11,088 nt of DNA, from contig JACCZA010000182.1 of the NCBI GenBank assembly GCA_013696185.1, forward strand, positions 1 to 11,088, in the 5' to 3' direction. The stretch's first letter is position 1; every line of letters begins with the position of its first letter. A program made the translations under genes and the position numbers. Below, one piece after another: positions 1 to 8,639 of the stretch. Source of the stretch: Actinomycetota bacterium. Lineage in GTDB: Bacteria > Actinomycetota > Thermoleophilia > Gaiellales > Gaiellaceae. A model generated the notes under the pieces. That model worked only from the letters and a program-made list of their open reading frames with translations. It had not been told where the DNA came from and ran no database searches.

Positions 1-242
1 GTGTTCTTCACGAGCGACCACGCGTCGTCGTCGAGGTTCATGTTCACGAGCACGTAGCCGGGCAGCACGCGCTTCTCGGCCTGCACCTTCTGGCCGTCCT
101 TCGTCTCGATCACCTGCTCGGTCGGGACGACGACGCGGCGAAAGCGGGGTGCCTGGTTCATGGACGTAATCCGGTGCTCGAGATTCGTCTTGACCTTGTT
201 CTCGTGCCCGGAGTAGGTGTTGATCACATACCACTGAAACAT
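1..242 (-). CDS. nusG: Transcription termination/antitermination protein NusG (N-terminal part)
   Basis: Only the first 80 codons are in the window; the gene runs off the left edge. The protein begins MFQWYVINTYSGHENKVKTN, the classic NGN-domain opening, and continues with a VVPTEQVIE stretch and the LPGYVLV motif typical of NusG. NusG binds RNA polymerase, affects pausing and Rho termination, and couples transcription to translation. The ATG start is preceded by an AAGGGG Shine-Dalgarno about 9 nt upstream. It starts 5 bp after the secE stop, so the two are almost surely co-transcribed. The usual rplK/rplA genes would be expected beyond the left edge. Confidence 0.97.
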   Translation of the reverse strand, partial: MFQWYVINTYSGHENKVKTNLEHRITSMNQAPRFRRVVVPTEQVIETKDGQKVQAEKRVLPGYVLVNMNLDDDAWSLVKN

Positions 243-247
243 TGCAG

Positions 248-613
248 CTACCCCTTGCGCAGGATGACGTTCTCGACCAGGTGCTTGAACCCGAAGTCGG
301 CCACCCACAGGTAGGCACCGACGATCGCGCAGGCGATGATGACGACGATCGTGCCCTGGATCACCTGGCTGCGACCGGGCCACTCGACCTTGCGCAGCTC
401 GCCCCACGACTCACGGATGAACTTGCCGCGCGGTGCTGCCTCGCGCCTTCCCGTCTGCTGCCTGACCGGCTGCGCTGCCGGACGGAGTTGCTGCTGGCGC
501 GCGGCCCGCGTGCGCGCGCCGACCTTCGGCTGCGCGGCCGCCTGCTGCTTCGGCTGCTCGTCCGGGCTCCCCTGCCGGCGCGCGCGACGCTGCTGACGCG
601 TGCTGCGGGCCAC
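248..613 (-). CDS. secE: Preprotein translocase subunit SecE
   Basis: 121-residue single-span subunit of the SecYEG translocon. The conserved amphipathic motif is at residues 72-81 (ELRKVEWPGR), followed by one membrane segment at about 87-108 and a short tail. The first 60 residues are a basic, Gln/Arg/Ala-rich extension, longer than the minimal bacterial SecE; such extensions are common in Actinomycetota. The start is GTG, directly abutting the rpmG TAG stop with no spacer, and an AGGGAG Shine-Dalgarno lies inside the end of rpmG, which suggests translational coupling. The order rpmG-secE-nusG is standard and supports the call. Confidence 0.96.
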   Translation of the reverse strand: MARSTRQQRRARRQGSPDEQPKQQAAAQPKVGARTRAARQQQLRPAAQPVRQQTGRREAAPRGKFIRESWGELRKVEWPGRSQVIQGTIVVIIACAIVGAYLWVADFGFKHLVENVILRKG

Positions 614-775
614 CTAGCGCGTCTCCCTGTGCGGGGTATGGCGGGCGCACCAGCGGCAGTACTTGCTCAGCTCGAGCCGGTCGGGCGTGTTCCGCTTCGA
701 CTTCGCCGTCTGGTAGTTGCGTCGCTTGCACTCCGTGCAGGCGAGCGTGATTCCAACTCTGACTCCGGTTGCCAT
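614..775 (-). CDS. rpmG: 50S ribosomal protein L33
   Basis: A 53-residue protein starting MATGVRVGITLACTECKRRN. It has two CxxC pairs (CTEC at residues 13-16 and CRWC near residue 41), so it is the zinc-binding form of L33, and the length is normal for the family. The ATG start follows the tRNA-Met gene by 37 bp, and the TAG stop abuts the secE GTG. It lies between the tRNA gene and secE, as in many Actinomycetota. It would be co-transcribed with secE and nusG and possibly with the upstream tRNA. Confidence 0.96.
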   Translation of the reverse strand: MATGVRVGITLACTECKRRNYQTAKSKRNTPDRLELSKYCRWCARHTPHRETR

Positions 776-812
776 GTGTGTGTTTCTCTCGGGTTCGGAA
801 GACTCGGGGAGG

Positions 813-886
813 TAGCGGCGGCAGGACTCGAACCTGCGACACGCGGATTATGATTCCGCTGCTCTAACCAACTGAGCTACGCCGCC
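813..886 (-). tRNA. tRNA-Met (anticodon CAT), elongator type
   Basis: A 74-nt cloverleaf read on the minus strand. The acceptor arm is GGCGGCG paired with CGCCGCT (one G-T at the end), with discriminator A. The D arm is GCTC/GAGC. The anticodon stem is GCGGA/TCCGC around loop ATCATAA, giving anticodon CAT. The variable loop is GTGTC and the T arm is GCAGG/CCTGC with TTCGAGT. The fully paired acceptor top argues against an initiator tRNA. The CCA end is not encoded; CCT follows. A tRNA-Ile2 with lysidine also has CAT, but the body and the position before rpmG favour elongator Met. Confidence 0.95.
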
Positions 887-945
887 GCGCGCCGATGCAC
901 TCTAGCAGGCTCGCACGCCCGCTCAGCCTCTCCGGCCGCAGGCCC

Positions 946-2313
946 TCAGAAGTCTCCGCCGCCCATGTCGCCGCCTCCGAAATCGCCCCCGCCGAAGTCG
1001 CCGCCGCCGCTCCCACCGCTGTCGAAGTCGCCCCCGCCGAGGTCGCCGTCGCCGTCGAAGTCGCCGCCCGGCCCGTCCCCGCCGCTGTCCCCGTACCCGC
1101 CCCCGTAGGCGCCGCCGGGGAAGCCGAGGCCGAGGCCCGAGCCCAGCACGGAGCCGAGGAGGAGCGCCGGCAGGAGCGTGCCGGTGACCCCGCCGAAGAA
1201 GCCGCCCGCCCACGGCCCGTACGCCGGACCGGCGTTCCAGTACGGCACGCGGCTTCCGCCGACGAGGACCTCGCGCGCGTGAGGCTCCTCGCCCTCCTCG
1301 AGGCGCAGCGCATCGGCGGCGCACGCGGGCACGAGGCGCAACTGGCCGCCCGGCGGCGCCCACTCCACCTGTCGCGCGGAGGGCCCATGCCGGGGGTCGA
1401 AGAAGCAGGGCGGCGTCCGCTCGGGCGGCGGCTCCCCGGCGAGACGGGCCCGCGCGGAGGCGATCGCGAAGCGGCCTTCCTCGACGGCCGCGCTCACCCC
1501 CTCCAGCTGCTCGGGCCGGCGCGCACGTGAGAACGAGCTGCTCGCACGCTCGTAGGCGGAGAGAGCCCGCGCGTAGTCCTCCTTCGCGGCGGAATCGGCG
1601 CCCGGCAGCTCGACGTCCAGATCGAGCTCGCGGATGCCCGAGCCGAGCGCCACGAGATCCTCCTCGGCCGCCTCTTTCACCTCGGCGAGCTGACGACTGC
1701 GCTCGCGGCGACGGCGAAACGCGAACAGGCCGACGAGAGCGGCGCCGATCGCCCCCACCACCCCGAGCCCGATACCCGGGCCGTCACGCTCGCCGCCGGC
1801 ACCGCGGGAGCTCGGGGCGGCGGAGGCGGATCCCCCGCCGAGACCGCGGGCCTCGCCGACGCGCCGGACGAAGTCGGTCAGCGTGGAGCCCACGCCTTCG
1901 TCGCGGTGGGCGCGGTAGGCGGCCCGGGCGAGGGCGCCGGCCTGCCCCGCGGGGAGATCGCGGCGCGAGCTGCCGGCGCGGAAGCCGCCCCCGACGACGA
2001 CGGCGTAGGTTCCCTCGCGCCCGACCGCCCGCGCCACCTTCGTCAGCACCGCCTCGGGCGTACGGGCCTCGTGCAGGGCGTCGGCCGGGAGCACGGCCAC
2101 GAAGATCCTGCCGCCCGCGTCGTCGATCGCGGCCCGCAGGCGCTCCGCCTCCCCCTCGTCGAGCGAGGGGACGGCCTCGGGGTGCACGTAGACCGCGCCG
2201 GCGTTGAGCCCGGCGGCCGCGGCGCGGATGACGTCGTCGCCGTGGGCGAGGGCCGCGGGTGCTGCGAAGCCCACGGCGAAGACGAGCGGGAGCAGTGTCC
2301 GGAACACGCGCAC
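946..2313 (-). CDS. Secreted, membrane-anchored TPM-like domain protein with Gly-Asp-Phe repeat tail
   Basis: 455 residues from a GTG start. Residues 1-23 form a signal peptide (hydrophobic core, cleavage near ALA-HG). Residues about 39-155 resemble the TPM/YgcG periplasmic domain: a VYVHPEAV segment, a GGRIFVAVLP strand and a TYAVVVGGGF strand. One membrane span lies at about 178-199, followed by an Arg-rich stop-transfer (RRRRER). Residues 205-290 are a charged, probably coiled-coil region. A CFFDPRHGP segment begins at Cys303, and Cys331 could be its partner. A second hydrophobic Gly-rich stretch lies at 371-398, and the last 40 residues are GGGDF-type repeats. The function is unknown; TPM domains are linked to membrane protein quality control. 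No clear Shine-Dalgarno precedes the start, so the start is less certain. Confidence 0.75.
   Translation of the reverse strand: MRVFRTLLPLVFAVGFAAPAALAHGDDVIRAAAAGLNAGAVYVHPEAVPSLDEGEAERLRAAIDDAGGRIFVAVLPADALHEARTPEAVLTKVARAVGREGTYAVVVGGGFRAGSSRRDLPAGQAGALARAAYRAHRDEGVGSTLTDFVRRVGEARGLGGGSASAAPSSRGAGGERDGPGIGLGVVGAIGAALVGLFAFRRRRERSRQLAEVKEAAEEDLVALGSGIRELDLDVELPGADSAAKEDYARALSAYERASSSFSRARRPEQLEGVSAAVEEGRFAIASARARLAGEPPPERTPPCFFDPRHGPSARQVEWAPPGGQLRLVPACAADALRLEEGEEPHAREVLVGGSRVPYWNAGPAYGPWAGGFFGGVTGTLLPALLLGSVLGSGLGLGFPGGAYGGGYGDSGGDGPGGDFDGDGDLGGGDFDSGGSGGGDFGGGDFGGGDMGGGDF
949..1083 (-). repeat. In-frame GGGD(F/M/L) tandem repeats at the end of the TPM-like gene
   Basis: The final 45 codons of the TPM-like gene encode seven near-copies of GG(G)D followed by F, L or M, ending GGGDFGGGDFGGGDMGGGDF. 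In the DNA this is a run of about 15-bp units rich in CCGCCG. Gly-rich aromatic tails are common on membrane-associated TPM proteins, but this regular form is prone to replication slippage, so copy number may differ between strains. Confidence 0.85.
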
Positions 2314-2383
2314 GAGGCTGCCGTTCCCCGCCGGCGTGGGATGAATCCGCCCATCGGCTCGCCGTGGCTCCGGGCTCGGGTCG

Positions 2384-3592
2384 CTACTCGATCAGCGTCA
2401 GGAGCTTGAACATCGGCAGGTACATCGAGATCACGATCACGCCGACCATCAGGCCGACGCCGATCATCATCAGCGGCTCGATGATCGACGTGAGGGACTG
2501 GACCGATGCGTCGACCTCGTCCTCGTAGAAGTCGGCGACCTTGGTCAGCATCTTCTCGAGCTCTCCCGTCTCCTCGCCGACCTTCACCATCTGGCTGACC
2601 ATGGGCGGGAAGACGCCGTTCTCCGTCAGCGGTTGCGCGATCGGCACGCCTTCCTGCACCTTCAGGCGCACCTCGGCCAGCGCGTCCTCGATCACCCAGT
2701 TGCCCGCCGTCTGACCGGTGATCTCGAGCGCCTTGATGATGTCGACGCCTGCTGCCACGAGCGTCGAGAGGGTCCGGGAAAAGCGTGCGATCGTGACCTT
2801 GAGCACCACGTCGCCGATCTTCATCGGCACCCGCAGCTTGAACCGATCCCAGGCGCGGCGGCCCGCCTCGGTGCGCTTGTAGCGGCGGAGCCCGTACCCG
2901 ATCGCGAACGCCAGCGGGAAGATCACGAACCAGTAGCCCTTCAGGCCGTTCGAGGCGGCGAGCACGATCTTGGTCAGCGTCGGCAGCTCGCCACCGAGAT
3001 CCGCGAAGACCTTCACGAACACGGGCACGAGGAAGAGCAGCATCCCGATCAACACGAGCGTGGCGAACGAGAGCACGACGAGCGGGTAGAGCATCGCGCC
3101 GCGCACCCGGCGCTTGATCATCGTCTCCTTCTCGATCTGGACGGCGACCCGGTCGAGCACCTGGTCGAGGATCCCGGCTGCCTCGCCGGCCTCGATCATG
3201 GCGACGTAGAGCCTCCCGAAGACGTCCGGGTGCCGGCCCATCGCTTGCGAGAGCAGCAGCCCTCCCTCGACGTCTCCCCGCACGTCCTTGATCACGGCGG
3301 CGAGCCGCTTGTCGTCCGTCTGCTCCTCGAGCACGACAAGCGCGCTGACGATGCTCATCCCCGCCTCGATCATCGTCGCGAACTGGCGTGAGAAGACCTG
3401 CAACGCCTTCGGCTTGACCTTCTTGGGGCCACGCAGCCCGCGCGCAGAGGCCTGCGAGATCTCCTTCAACCCCTGGGCGAGCAGGCCGCGCGCACGAAGT
3501 TGCTCGCGTGCGGCGGTGACGTCCGGCGCCTGGATCTCACCCGAGAGCTCGAGGCCCTGCGCGTTGATCGCGCTATAGGCGTAGGAGGCCAT
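2384..3592 (-). CDS. pilC: Type IV pilus platform protein PilC (GspF family)
   Basis: 402 residues, the normal length for PilC. A short cytoplasmic lead is followed by two T2SSF domains at about 68-191 and 271-393. Each contains the FSR..(x)T(x)(I/V)(E/A)AG(M/V) signature and an xVG/AGExxG motif (IEAGEAAG near 133-140, KVGEETGE near 337-344). Membrane segments are near 168-196, 216-236 and 371-397. PilC is the inner-membrane platform through which the PilB and PilT motors act on pilins. It stands alone here, away from the pilT operon. The ATG lacks a Shine-Dalgarno but sits 10 nt after a sigma-28-like -10 box, so a nearly leaderless transcript is likely. The divergent neighbour is a minor pilin. 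Confidence 0.96.
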   Translation of the reverse strand: MASYAYSAINAQGLELSGEIQAPDVTAAREQLRARGLLAQGLKEISQASARGLRGPKKVKPKALQVFSRQFATMIEAGMSIVSALVVLEEQTDDKRLAAVIKDVRGDVEGGLLLSQAMGRHPDVFGRLYVAMIEAGEAAGILDQVLDRVAVQIEKETMIKRRVRGAMLYPLVVLSFATLVLIGMLLFLVPVFVKVFADLGGELPTLTKIVLAASNGLKGYWFVIFPLAFAIGYGLRRYKRTEAGRRAWDRFKLRVPMKIGDVVLKVTIARFSRTLSTLVAAGVDIIKALEITGQTAGNWVIEDALAEVRLKVQEGVPIAQPLTENGVFPPMVSQMVKVGEETGELEKMLTKVADFYEDEVDASVQSLTSIIEPLMMIGVGLMVGVIVISMYLPMFKLLTLIE

Positions 3593-3602
3593 TCGCTAGG
3601 CC

Positions 3603-3630
3603 GTATCGGCAGACCTCGCGAGAGGCTTGA
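3603..3630 (-). promoter_or_regulatory. Sigma-28 (FliA/WhiG)-like promoter of pilC
   Basis: On the minus strand, TCAAGCCT, 12 nt, GCCGATAC, 10 nt, ATG. In WhiG notation this is TCAA-N16-GCCGATAC against the known TAAA-N15/16-GCCGATAA. The -10 matches 7 of 8 positions and the -35 tetramer 3 of 4. Its -35 tetramer (3627-3630) is the same four base pairs used by the divergent minor-pilin promoter. This is motif evidence only; the transcription start is not known. Confidence 0.65.
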
Positions 3631-3654
3631 GCTACGCGCGCCCCCGGCCGATAC
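3627..3654 (+). promoter_or_regulatory. Sigma-28-like promoter of the minor pilin gene
   Basis: On the plus strand, TTGAGCTA, 12 nt, GCCGATAC, 7 nt, ATG at 3662. The -10 matches the FliA/WhiG consensus at 7 of 8 positions. The -35 tetramer TTGA is weaker (2 of 4). The 16-nt spacing and the mirror-symmetric partner at 3603-3610 support it. Only 7 nt separate the -10 box from the ATG and there is no Shine-Dalgarno, so a leaderless mRNA is expected. It also decides the start at 3662 rather than an upstream in-frame ATG at 3500, which lies inside pilC. Confidence 0.6.
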
Positions 3655-3661
3655 CACGCAT

Positions 3662-4210
3662 ATGTCACACGCGCGAGAACGAATCCCGGACCGACTCTCG
3701 AGCGAGGCGGCCTTCGGCCTGGTCGAGCTCCTGATCGCGATGATGGTGCTCGTGATCGGGATCATGGCGATCGTCGCCGGGTTCTCCTCCGGGGCCGCCG
3801 CGCTCGTCCGCGCCAATCGCGTCGGCACAGCGGCCGCCGTTGCGGACACGCGGCTCGAGCTCTACCGTGCGATCGGCTACAGCGAGATCGCCCTCGACAG
3901 CGGGCTGGAGAACGCTGCAGCCGCGACGACGCCCTACAACGCCGAGACCGGCATCTTCATCTCCGACTCGGCCCCGAACGCCGCCGACAAGCTCGACGAC
4001 GCGACGTGCCCCGACAAGGAATGGTGTGAGCCGAGCCGCGACACCACCGGCCCGGACGGTCGCCTCTATCGCGTCGACACCTACATCGCGCTCGACAACC
4101 CCGCCGGCGGGCGGCAGGTCAAGCAGGTCACTGTCGTCGTCCGGGACGTCAGCGACGGCCTCCGCGTGCTCAACCGCCAGATCTCCACGTTCGACAAGCT
4201 CTCGCGCTAG
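3662..4210 (+). CDS. Type IV minor pilin (PilV-like prepilin)
   Basis: 182 residues. A 17-residue positively charged leader ends EAA, then FGLVELLIAMMVLVIGIMAI begins the mature hydrophobic helix. Glu at mature position +5 (E22) is kept. The residue before the cleavage site is Ala rather than the usual Gly, which prepilin peptidases can tolerate. The globular part has a Cys116/Cys122 pair that could form a small disulfide loop, and ends in beta-like strands (KQVTVVVRD). The FGLVE start and 'exclusive to minor pilins' layout recall PilV, a priming subunit at the pilus tip. It diverges from pilC and converges with the SPOR gene. The start was chosen from the promoter spacing. Confidence 0.85.
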   Translation: MSHARERIPDRLSSEAAFGLVELLIAMMVLVIGIMAIVAGFSSGAAALVRANRVGTAAAVADTRLELYRAIGYSEIALDSGLENAAAATTPYNAETGIFISDSAPNAADKLDDATCPDKEWCEPSRDTTGPDGRLYRVDTYIALDNPAGGRQVKQVTVVVRDVSDGLRVLNRQISTFDKLSR

Positions 4211-4327
4211 CCGCGAAGGTCGCTCGGCCTCCCGCGAGCCATCCCTCCCTCTTCCCTCGTCGGCACCGCGAGCAGCGTGCGTGCCCGCCCGCCCGGTCTC
4301 CCCCGCAGGGACTGCGCGACCCAGAGG

Positions 4328-5050
4328 CTAAGGACGCAGGCGCCGCGCGTAGGCTCGATCGAAGCCGCGCGAGCGCGCCTGCGTGCGTGCGACACGCGCT
4401 GCCACGTACGTTCGGAAGGCTCCGGTCACGACGATGTAGTAGCCGGGCCGGAGGGTCGAGTACCGCGAGGAGAGAAGGACGCGCACACGCAAGCCGCTGC
4501 GTTGAACCTGCCGCGCCTCCCTCTGGGCGCGCCGGAGCCCGGCTCGGACCGGGATCGAGCGGAGGATCACGACGTAGCCGCGGACGGAGCGTCCCAGGAG
4601 GGGGATCGTCGGACGCTGCATCGGAGCCGGCTCCGACCCGGGGCCCGGCCGGTAGGTGACGAGCTCGTCACTGCCGAGCAGCACGCCGAGGGGGGTGGAG
4701 CTGCTGGTGATCTCCTTGACCACGGGCGCCAGGGCGGCAAAACTCTCCTTCGAGAAGAACGGCTGCGTCGCCTCGAAACGATCGAAGGCGGCGAGCTGGC
4801 TGCGACCCGGCTTTGGGCTTCGATCGGAGTCGCCGAGAGCCGCGAGCGTCGCGGGAACCGTCGGCGGAGCCGTGGTGCCGCTCGACGTGGGTGTGGCGAG
4901 CGTCGTCGAGGGTGGGGTCCCCTCGGTCGAGGTCTCCCCGCCGCCGAGCAGGCGTGGCAGCTGAAGGGCGACGAGGGCAGCGAGCAACGCCCCGCCGCCT
5001 GCGAGGATGATCTTCTGACGGCGGGTCGCCGCGCCCGAGCTCGCTGCCAT
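4328..5050 (-). CDS. Membrane-anchored SPOR-domain protein in the PilP position of the pil operon
   Basis: 240 residues. A short basic cytoplasmic end and one membrane span (about 13-31) are followed by a low-complexity Thr/Ser/Pro linker (about 39-68). A middle segment contains FDRFEATQPFF (89-99). The C-terminal SPOR-like domain lies at about 158-238, with the two halves typical of that fold (GYVVILRSIPVRAG, then GYYIVVTGAF and a final helix). SPOR domains bind septal or denuded peptidoglycan. The ATG shares its A with the pilO TGA stop, so it is translationally coupled as the last gene of the pilT-M-N-O operon. I infer a role in anchoring the alignment complex to the wall. The SPOR call is by pattern only and should be confirmed by profile search. 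Confidence 0.75.
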   Translation of the reverse strand: MAASSGAATRRQKIILAGGGALLAALVALQLPRLLGGGETSTEGTPPSTTLATPTSSGTTAPPTVPATLAALGDSDRSPKPGRSQLAAFDRFEATQPFFSKESFAALAPVVKEITSSSTPLGVLLGSDELVTYRPGPGSEPAPMQRPTIPLLGRSVRGYVVILRSIPVRAGLRRAQREARQVQRSGLRVRVLLSSRYSTLRPGYYIVVTGAFRTYVAARVARTQARSRGFDRAYARRLRP

Positions 5051-5682
5051 CAGCGCGTGGCGCCGGCGGCGACAGGCTGGTCACCGCTCGAGCTGGTCGT
5101 CGCCAAAGGCGCGGGCGCCGGAGCTCCGCTGTAGAGGAATGCTCCGAGCGTCATCGTCGCCTTCAGCTGCGGGAACTTGTTCGTACCCTCGGCGAGATCG
5201 ACCGCGTCGATCGTGTAGAGGCGGCCACGCACTCTGAGCGTTCCGCGCTTCAGGTCGACGCGCGTCCTCAGGCGCTCGAGCACAGCCGTCAGCTGGTCGA
5301 AGCTGCCCTCGAAGACGACCTGCATGGGCACGACCGAGTAGCCGCTCGCGAGCACCGCGGGCAGCGGGGTGATCGAGGTGAAGGACGCGCCGGTGCCGAC
5401 GGCGATCCGGTTCAGCTCGAGCAGGATCCCCGGCATGTCGGTCTGCTTGGGCATCGCCTTCGCCAAGCGGACGAGGTCGGTCAGCTTGAGATCCGCGGCC
5501 CTCGAAGGCCCTTCGCTCCGCAGGCGATCGACGGTCGCCTGGGTCGTTTCGATCTCACCCTGAAGGCGGGCCGCCTCGGAGCGCTTCGGGGAGACGAGGA
5601 AGAGGTAGGCGACCGCGGCGACGAAGAGGAGGCCGCCGGCGATCACGAGCGCCGCCGCGCGGGGGGAGAGACGCTCGCTCAT
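5050..5682 (-). CDS. pilO: Type IV pilus alignment protein PilO
   Basis: 210 residues with a short cytoplasmic start and a membrane span at about 9-29 (AALVIAGGLLFVAAVAYLFL). A coiled-coil follows at about 32-60 (SEAARLQGEIETTQATVDRL). The rest is a ferredoxin-like domain with the segments DMPGILLELNRIAVGTGASF and VFEGSFDQLTAVLERL that mark PilO. PilO pairs with PilN through the membrane helices and coiled coils. The ATG overlaps the pilN stop (ATGA). The C-terminus carries a disordered Ala/Pro/Ser tail of about 28 residues, of unknown role. Confidence 0.93.
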   Translation of the reverse strand: MSERLSPRAAALVIAGGLLFVAAVAYLFLVSPKRSEAARLQGEIETTQATVDRLRSEGPSRAADLKLTDLVRLAKAMPKQTDMPGILLELNRIAVGTGASFTSITPLPAVLASGYSVVPMQVVFEGSFDQLTAVLERLRTRVDLKRGTLRVRGRLYTIDAVDLAEGTNKFPQLKATMTLGAFLYSGAPAPAPLATTSSSGDQPVAAGATR

Positions 5683-6311
5683 CGACTGTCTCCGGAGGGT
5701 CGGACGTTGGCGGCGATCGTGAAGTCGAGCACCCGCCGCTTCTCGAGCACCGTCTCGGTGCTGCTCACGAGCTGAACGTCGGACAGGTCAGGGAGGACGG
5801 CAAGTCTCGCGATCGTGCGGGCGACTGCCTGCTGGGAGGGGGCGAAGCCGCGCAGGTTGAATCCGGTGGGAACCGTCTCGACCCCCGGGGCGCTGGGTGC
5901 CGCCACCGAGCCGGCTGCAGTGGTCGAGGTCGGAGAGGCCGTCGTGATCCCCGACACCCACACGTCGCGGGGCAGGACCCGCGCCAGGCGACGCAGGATG
6001 CGATCCCAGGCGATTCGACTCGAGAGTGCCGAGGCCAGGGCGGACTCGCGTGCCCGCCGCTCGGCGATCAGGGCCGCCCGCTGCGGCTCCTGCGCCCGGC
6101 GGCTCAGCTCGGTCTTCTCCGCCTGCAGCACCGCGAGCTCGTCCCGCTTGGAGGAGACGTCGGAGCTCGAGACGAGGAGCAGTCCGGCGAGGAGCGCGCA
6201 CAGCACGACGGCCGCTCCTCCGCCGATCGTGGTGACGTTGGCCTCCCGGAGCGTTGAGGTTCGCCCCTCCCGGATGACGTGGGTGCCGGGCAGGAGGTTG
6301 ATCGCCCGCAT
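5679..6311 (-). CDS. pilN: Type IV pilus alignment protein PilN
   Basis: 210 residues. It begins MRAINLLPGTHV, the INLLP motif that docks PilN onto PilM in the cytoplasm. A membrane span lies at about 27-50 and a coiled coil at about 52-95. A PilN domain includes the RLARVLPRDVWVSGI motif near 108-122, interrupted by a Thr/Ser/Ala/Pro-rich insert at about 125-147. It starts 3 bp after the pilM stop and overlaps pilO, so it is a tightly coupled operon member. Confidence 0.94.
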   Translation of the reverse strand: MRAINLLPGTHVIREGRTSTLREANVTTIGGGAAVVLCALLAGLLLVSSSDVSSKRDELAVLQAEKTELSRRAQEPQRAALIAERRARESALASALSSRIAWDRILRRLARVLPRDVWVSGITTASPTSTTAAGSVAAPSAPGVETVPTGFNLRGFAPSQQAVARTIARLAVLPDLSDVQLVSSTETVLEKRRVLDFTIAANVRPSGDSR

Positions 6312-6314
6312 GTG

Positions 6315-7486
6315 TCAGTCCTCGATTCCGAGTCCGATGGCAACGGTGAGGGAGCCCAGCTCGTCCACCTCGGCGAGCGCGGGTGCGCTCTGCACGCGAG
6401 CGAGGGGATCGGCGATCCGAACCGAGACTCCGACGACCCGCTCGAGCTCGCCGGCGAGCCCGGGGAGCTGCGAGGTGCCGCCTGTGAGCACGATCTCCCC
6501 CAACGGCAGGGAGGCGGGCTGATTCTGGTAGAAGTGGAGCGAGGAGACGAGCTCGCGGGCGAAGGAGCGAAGCTCGGCGCGCACCGCCTCGACCGCGCGC
6601 GAGCCTTGATCGACCGTCAACCCGTCCGGCACGGCCGTCGGATCCTCGAGCGTGAGGGTGCGCTTGGCCGTCTCGGCATCGAGGGTCGGCAGCGGAACGG
6701 CCTTGGCGATCGCGTCGGTCAGCATCTCGCCGCCCCAGTTCAACACGCGGGCGAACTCGCAGACACGTCCGTCCGAGACGGCGAACGTCGAGCGGTCGTG
6801 TCCGAGCGAGACGCCGACCAGAGCCGACGTCTCGCCGGACGGGTCCGCGTCCTGTGGCGCGGCGAGCGCGCGCAGCAGGCCGAACGCCTCGAGATCGATG
6901 CCGACGAGACCGAGACCGGCGGCATCGCAGGCCTGCACGTAGTGATCGATCAGGTCGCGATGGGCCACGACGAGGACGATGCGCCACATGACCTGGCCTG
7001 CCTCGTCGGTGGTCTTTCCGATCACGTGGTAGTCGAGCACCGCCTCCTCGAGCGGAATCGGCAGCAGCTCCTGGGCGCGAAAGCGGATCGCGTTGCCGAG
7101 CTGGGTCTCGTCGACGACGCCCGCGATCTGGAAGGCGCGGACGCCGATGCGGTTGTTGGCGACGCCGAGCCGGACGCTCTTCGTCGGCAGCTCGTGGCGC
7201 GCGAAGAAGTCGCCGAGCGCGACCCCGAGCGCCTGCGGGTTCTTGACCTCACCGCCGACGACGATCCCGTCTCGCAGCCGCTCGCGGCCGACCCGGACGA
7301 GCTCCGGCGAGCCGTCGTTCACGACCTGTGCCGCGGCGATCTGCGAGGCGCCGACTTTCAGCCCCACCAGCTCGCGGTGCACGACCCGCTCCGGCCGGCG
7401 GCTCGAGCGCCGCCGGCGCGGCGCGGCAGCGCCGCTGCGCCCGAGCAGCGCCCCGAGGTCGGGCAGACGAATCTCCTGACGAATGT

Positions 7487-7490
<4 letters not shown>
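6315..7490 (-). CDS. pilM: Type IV pilus assembly protein PilM (actin-like)
   Basis: 391 residues with the actin/FtsA-like fold of PilM. Landmarks are GLKVGAS at 43-49 (phosphate-1 region), a GFxARHELPTKSVRLGV-type segment at 95-110, and FRAQELLPIPLEEAVLDYHV at 137-155, which is highly typical of PilM. VGVSLGHDRST lies at 225-235 (phosphate-2 region), NWGGEMLT at 251-258 and TGGTSQLPGL at 336-345 (adenosine motif). PilM binds the PilN N-terminus and couples the alignment complex to the motors. The acidic residue usual in the first motif (DIG or EIG) is Lys here, and Ser replaces the usual Asp in the second. A basic, Arg-rich stretch at 25-35 precedes the domain. The GTG start overlaps the pilT TGA stop. 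Confidence 0.94.
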
Positions 7491-8629
<1,139 letters not shown>

Positions 8630-8639
8630 TCCGGGGGCG

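Noticed and set aside
242..853. 203-residue plus-strand open frame over secE, rpmG and the tRNA
   Set aside because: It lies antisense to three well-supported genes, including a tRNA, and its protein is Arg/Leu/Ala-rich low complexity, a normal effect of high GC.
899..927. Possible sigma-70 promoter for the tRNA-Met operon (TAGAGT 13 nt upstream of the tRNA)
   Set aside because: The -10 is passable but no TTGACA-like -35 lies 16-18 nt upstream (GCTGAG there), so I do not call it.
2345..2384. GCCGATGG upstream of the TPM-like gene as a fifth sigma-28-like site
   Set aside because: The -10 has two mismatches, there is no TAAA/TCAA tetramer at the right spacing (CGAG), and it is about 40 nt from the start, unlike the four good sites.
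3500..3661. Upstream in-frame extension of the minor pilin from an ATG at 3500
   Set aside because: It would overlap pilC and bury the prepilin leader. The start at 3662 gives a normal 17-residue leader and sits 7 nt after the promoter.
4211..4327. 117-bp spacer between the convergent minor pilin and SPOR genes
   Set aside because: I looked for a bidirectional terminator or small RNA and saw no convincing stem or T run.
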